From contig NZ_CP047225.1 of the NCBI RefSeq assembly GCF_012220205.1, positions 1,116,001 through 1,180,000 on the forward strand: a stretch of DNA of 64,000 nucleotides, read 5' to 3'. Numbering within the stretch: the stretch's first letter is position 1; every line of letters starts with the position of its first letter. The translations under genes and the position numbers were made by a program. This DNA is from Mycoplasmopsis gallinacea (lineage in GTDB: Bacteria; Bacillota_I; Bacilli_A; Mycoplasmatales; Metamycoplasmataceae). Positions 60,165 to 64,000 of the stretch are shown one piece after another. The notes under the pieces are model-generated. The model was not told the DNA's origin, did not search any database, and saw nothing but the letters and a program-made list of their open reading frames with translations.

Positions 60165-60722
60165 TTAATTTTCATTGCTGTAATCATTGTACATTTGTAA
60201 ACATTTCTCACAATCTAAAGGAGCTACTTCTCTTATGTAATGATTGTGTTTTTGCGGAACAGCTTTAAAACCATTTACTTTATAAGTTCTTTCAGTATAA
60301 ATATTAGTATTTTTTATTGCATATTTAACTCTTATTTCAACAGGAACATCACCGGGCAACTGTGACACAGCCAATATTTCAGTTTCAATATCAAATGATT
60401 TTGTTGAATTTTGACTAGAAATAAATACATCTAACTGAAATGGATCATGACCTTTAATAGCGTGGAAACAATCCAAAGCTTCAGCGTTATAATCACTTAT
60501 TTCTTGAGATTTATCTTTTGGGAATTCAATATTGATAATTCCAACGTTGATAAAAATATCTGGTTTGCCGGTTGTCACTTGGCTTTTTAACTGATTTTCT
60601 CATTCAATAATTGCATTTTTTAAATCTCTTCTAGTTACCGAATTATCACATGCAACAAGAAGAATTGGACATGCAGTAATTACACTAGTTGAAGCGAGAA
60701 TTCCTAAGGCTTTTTTATTCAT
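60165..60722 (-). CDS. small lipoprotein of unknown function, 185 aa
   Basis: The N-terminus MNKKALGILASTSVITACPI is followed by LLVAC, giving a lipobox at Cys25 (an earlier Cys18 is a less likely site). The mature part is soluble, mostly beta and polar, with three late Cys or His-rich spots (KHNHYIREVAPLDCEKC). It lies 17 bases upstream of ileS on the same strand and may be cotranscribed with it, which is unusual company for a surface protein. No family recognised. Confidence 0.8.
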
Positions 60723-60761
60723 AAACTATTCCTATTCTACTAGTAATTTTAAATAAATTAT

Positions 60762-60816
60762 ATAAAAAAATTACTCTTATTTATTAACTTTTAGCCAACA
60801 AATAAGAGTAATTTTT
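60762..60816 (-). terminator. rho-independent terminator of the tRNA cluster
   Basis: A 16-base stem (AAAATTACTCTTATTT / AAATAAGAGTAATTTT) around a ~20-base loop, followed by a T-run on the minus strand, directly after tRNA-Phe. Confidence 0.88.
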
Positions 60817-60892
60817 TGGTGGCCCCGGCAGGAATCGAACCAGCGACACACAGAGCTTCAATCTGTTGCTCTACCAACTGAGCTACAGGGCC
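60817..60892 (-). tRNA. tRNA-Phe (GAA)
   Basis: 76 bases with encoded CCA. Acceptor GGCCCTG / CGGGGCC, anticodon loop ATT-GAA-G region, T-arm GGTTCGATTCC. Last tRNA of the eight-gene cluster. Confidence 0.95.
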
Positions 60893-60896
60893 ATAA

Positions 60897-60973
60897 TGGC
60901 GGTCCAGACGGGGATCGAACCCGCGTTCTCCTCCGTGACAGGGAGGCGTATTAAACCACTTTACCACTGGACC
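60897..60973 (-). tRNA. tRNA-Asp (GTC)
   Basis: 77 bases with CCA. Acceptor GGTCCAG / CTGGACC, discriminator G, anticodon GTC, T-arm GGTTCGATCCC. Confidence 0.95.
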
Positions 60974-60977
60974 ATTT

Positions 60978-61053
60978 TGGTTGCGGAGGCAGGACTTGAA
61001 CCTACGACCTCCGGGTTATGAGCCCGACGAGCTGCCAACTGCTCTACTCCGCT
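60978..61053 (-). tRNA. initiator tRNA-fMet (CAT)
   Basis: The anticodon stem has the three initiator G-C pairs (CGGGCTCATAACCCG). Position 1 (A) does not pair with position 72 (A), the usual initiator mark, and 2-7/66-71 pair fully (GCGGAG / CTCCGC). Confidence 0.92.
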
Positions 61054-61072
61054 ATATAATTCTATAAAGAGA

Positions 61073-61165
61073 TGGCGGGTGATGAGGGATTCGAACCCCC
61101 GCGGGCCGTGAAGCCCCTGCTAGTTTTCAAGACTAGTCCCTTCAGCCGGACTTGGGTAATCACCC
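61073..61165 (-). tRNA. tRNA-Ser (TGA)
   Basis: 93-base class II tRNA. Acceptor GGGTGAT / ATCACCC, discriminator G, anticodon loop CT-TGA-AA, long variable arm, encoded CCA. Confidence 0.94.
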
Positions 61166-61171
61166 ATACAA

Positions 61172-61247
61172 TGGTGGACCTAACAGGATTCGAACCTGTA
61201 GCCGACCGGTTATGAGCCGGTTGCTCTAACCGTTGAGCTATAGGTCC
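61172..61247 (-). tRNA. tRNA (CAT), probably tRNA-Ile2 read with lysidine
   Basis: Anticodon CAT with loop CTCATAA. A separate classical elongator Met tRNA and the initiator lie in the same cluster, and this one has acceptor GGACCTA / TAGGTCC with A73. It is therefore most likely the minor Ile tRNA whose C34 is modified by TilS to read AUA, a frequent codon in AT-rich genomes. Confidence 0.75.
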
Positions 61248-61287
61248 AGCACTATTTTGGTCTTATGCTTTATAGAACAATAAGATT

Positions 61288-61364
61288 TGGTAGCACCGGT
61301 GAGATTCGAACTCACGACCTTCCGGGTATGAACCGGATGCTCTAACCAACTGAGCTACAGTGCC
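61288..61364 (-). tRNA. elongator tRNA-Met (CAT)
   Basis: 77 bases. Anticodon stem TCCGGTTCATACCCGGA is the classical elongator Met form, acceptor GGCACTG / CGGTGCT with A73, CCA encoded. Confidence 0.88.
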
Positions 61365-61368
61365 ATAA

Positions 61369-61445
61369 TGGTGGAGAGTATGGGATTCGAACCCACCACC
61401 TCCTGCGTGCAAGGCAGGCGCTCTAGCCAAATGAGCTAACCCCCC
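61369..61445 (-). tRNA. tRNA-Ala (TGC)
   Basis: 77 bases. Acceptor GGGGGGT pairs with ACTCTCC through G-U pairs, anticodon TGC in loop CTTGCAC, CCA encoded. Confidence 0.93.
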
Positions 61446-61451
61446 ATTAAA

Positions 61452-61528
61452 TGGTGAAGAAGACAGGATTTGAACCTGCGACCACTACGTCCCAAACGTA
61501 GCGCTCTGCCAAGCTGAGCTACTTCTCC
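61452..61528 (-). tRNA. tRNA-Pro (TGG)
   Basis: 77 bases. Acceptor GGAGAAG / CTTCTTC, anticodon loop TTTGGGA with TGG, encoded CCA. First tRNA of the cluster. Confidence 0.94.
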
Positions 61529-61552
61529 ATCTTCTAAAAATGTTGCTTTTAT

Positions 61553-61558
61553 ATTATA
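61553..61558 (-). promoter_or_regulatory. -10 element of the tRNA cluster promoter
   Basis: Perfect TATAAT in TGTATAATATAA on the minus strand, 25 bases before tRNA-Pro. Confidence 0.65.
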
Positions 61559-61632
61559 CACAAAAAATTTTTAATAACTAATATTTTTTGCTTTTTTTTA
61601 TTTTTTATGTGCATTTTTAAGATGCTTATTTA

Positions 61633-62679
61633 TTATAGCACATTTTTAAAATCGAGAAGAATTTTTTTCAATTTTCTTAAAATTTTTATTTGTCTCTCTC
61701 CAGATAAATGTTTGACAAAATAAAAGAAGTTGCTATCTGCATCAATATGATTTTTAAACAGCTTATCTACGCTATCAAAGCTAAGATTAAAGTAATAAAA
61801 GATATAATCAACTATAAATTCTAAAAATAGTTCTATTGTTGCATTTTTCATTTCTTTTTTAAGATTAGTTTCTTTATATTTGTAATTTAATTCATCAATT
61901 AATTCTTGATTTTCTAAATCATCAATACTTTTGAGTATGATTCTACGAAAGTGCTTATAAGCAATTATTTCAAAATAATCAAATACTTGCTTTTGAATAA
62001 TTTTTTGATCGATTTCAAGATTAAGTTTTCTCACAAATTCTTCAACTAAAATTCAAATACTATAAAAAGAATAATCGCTATTTGTAATTCGAATTTCTTC
62101 TCTAAGATAATACATCAAAGTCACTTTCTTGGTTCCCATTCTTCTGAAGTTAACGCACTTATTGTAATTTTTATAAAGATCTCAAAGATCAATTTCCAGT
62201 AAGTTATCTTCATGCGAAGGATAAACTTCTCTTAAATAATTATGAGATCAAATTCAAACTCCATGTCTAAGAAAGTATTTGCTTACCAAAAGAAATGTTT
62301 TGCTACAATCACATTTATTATATTTAGGTTTATATTTGAGATTTTGTAAATCTAAAATGAATTGATCTAGTAGCTTTTTTATTTTATTATTGATATTTAA
62401 ATAAACTAATTCAATTACTATCTCTTTTCTGTTAATAAGCTTTGAATCAACTTTAACATCAAATAAATATTTGCCTTGTGATAAATTATCAGTTAGGGAT
62501 AGCTCTCTTAATTTGAAATATTTACGTTTATAAAACATTTGTCAAAGTTCTTTTTGCTCTCTATAAGCATGATTTATTAAATCATGATGCCTAAATACAT
62601 TAAATTCTTTAATAATTTCCTTGTTTTTCTCTATTTTTACAAATTCTGAAGTAAAATTTGCTTCTTTTTTAAGATCCAT
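61633..62679 (-). CDS. hypothetical protein, 348 aa
   Basis: One frame from ATG 62679 to TAA 61633 using TGA as Trp at several places. I do not recognise the family. The protein is very rich in Lys, Leu, Asn, Phe and Tyr, without signal peptide or membrane helix. The middle has NKCDCSKTFLLVSKYFLRHGVWIWSHNYL with a Cys pair, then RRMGTKKVTLMYYLREE. The C-terminal half is helical (FLEFIVDYIFYYFNLSFDSVDKLF). Base composition resembles intergenic DNA, which suggests a lineage-specific or acquired gene. It sits between the tRNA cluster and rRNA. Confidence 0.65.
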
Positions 62680-62960
62680 ATAAATAATTCTAACAATTTC
62701 AGGTAAATTTAAAGCATTTTACTTAATAAATGGAATAAAAATACCGCACAATGGGTTTATTTCATAAAAAACAAGTTTCCCACTTGTTAGCATGAAAATC
62801 AATTAGTAAATATACATAATTTATGTTGCTAATTAGGAAAGCCTATTGCACTAGGTTCTTTAATTTGTGCTTTCCCAGTTAGTAGTATTAAAAACTAGTT
62901 TGCTTATAATACCTTATCTGCTTACTAGTATAAAATTGTGTTACTAAGTGGGAAAGGTAA
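62680..62960. repeat. gene-free region with a cluster of TTTCCCA-type motifs
   Basis: 281 bases without a credible gene. TTTCCCACTTGTTAG lies inside the hairpin ACAAG..CTTGT (62770-62786). CTTTCCCAGTTAGTAG (about 62868-62884) is an imperfect inverted match to TTACTAAGTGGGAAAG (62941-62956), and the latter is part of the 20-base repeat shared with 27416-27435. These could be RNA structures or remnants of a repeat element. Confidence 0.5.
62939..62958 (-). repeat. 20-base intergenic repeat, copy 2
   Basis: Exact reverse complement of 27416-27435, placed just before the rRNA terminator. Confidence 0.6.
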
Positions 62961-62985
62961 TAAAAAAACTCCACTAGGGAGTGAT
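62961..62985 (-). terminator. rho-independent terminator of the rRNA operon
   Basis: Stem ACTCC / GGAGT around CTAGT (62968-62982) followed by seven T on the minus strand, downstream of the 23S 3' end. No 5S gene lies between. Confidence 0.8.
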
Positions 62986-63039
62986 TTGTCCTCTGAAAAC
63001 TGAATAGTAAATTCTTTATAATAATTCATTAAAATGTCT

Positions 63040-64000
<961 letters not shown>

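Overview
The window comes from a wall-less mollicute of the Mycoplasma/Mycoplasmopsis type. Base composition is very AT-rich. Every long gene reads through in-frame TGA codons as tryptophan, so genes look broken if the standard code is used. There are many Cys-anchored lipoproteins, a p37/p29/p69 ABC transporter as first described in M. hyorhinis, and Lipoprotein_17-type repeats. I cannot name the species from sequence alone; a Mycoplasmopsis relative is an inference.

Layout. 1-175 is the 3' end of murQ on the + strand. 213-17578 (minus) is one long run of tightly packed genes for degrading and fermenting glycosaminoglycans (hyaluronan/chondroitin type). It starts with a small membrane protein, then kduI, GH88 unsaturated glucuronyl hydrolase, PTS EIIB-EIIC-EIID-EIIA, a YajC-like protein, kduD, KDPG aldolase and KDG kinase. 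It ends with a surface PL8 polysaccharide lyase lipoprotein and a giant 1836-aa lipoprotein. That last protein appears to carry two catalytically dead copies of the lyase toroid separated by Lipoprotein_17 repeats. An RpiR-family regulator with a near-leaderless promoter (17727-18620) and pgi follow. 20367-27311 (+) is the complete F1Fo ATP synthase operon (atpI-like, B, E, F, H, A, G, D, C). 27320-30540 holds small RNA-like hairpins, a 28-aa membrane microprotein, rpmE, rpsD, repeats and an IS30-family transposase. 30581-33166 holds an M42 peptidase and a GH1 6-phospho-beta-glucosidase (minus). 33342-38240 (+) is a giant lipase-like surface protein. 38333-47193 (minus) holds tRNA-Leu, a dimeric dUTPase, an unidentified structured-RNA candidate, rpoC and rpoB. 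47513-51132 (minus) is the p37/p29/p69 transporter behind a recognisable TPP riboswitch. 51313-53398 (minus) pairs a MIP channel with D-lactate dehydrogenase. Then come dprA (+) and, on the minus strand, rplU/rpmA, an 80-aa hydrophobic peptide gene, a YitT-family protein, ileS-lspA, a lipoprotein, eight tRNAs, an unknown 348-aa protein and the 3' third of 23S rRNA.

How the genes work together. The PL8 lyase would cut glycosaminoglycan outside the cell into unsaturated disaccharides and the mannose-family PTS would import them. GH88 would split them, and KduI, KduD, KDG kinase and KDPG aldolase would turn the uronate into pyruvate and glyceraldehyde-3-phosphate. The amino-sugar branch (nagA/nagB) and EI/HPr are not in the window. 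The nearby pgi, D-LDH and MIP channel fit a fermentative, lactate-excreting metabolism. The most interesting items are the pseudo-lyase surface protein, the TPP-riboswitch control of the p37 transporter, the two small-peptide genes and the unassigned structured elements at 27357-27406 and 39051-39129.
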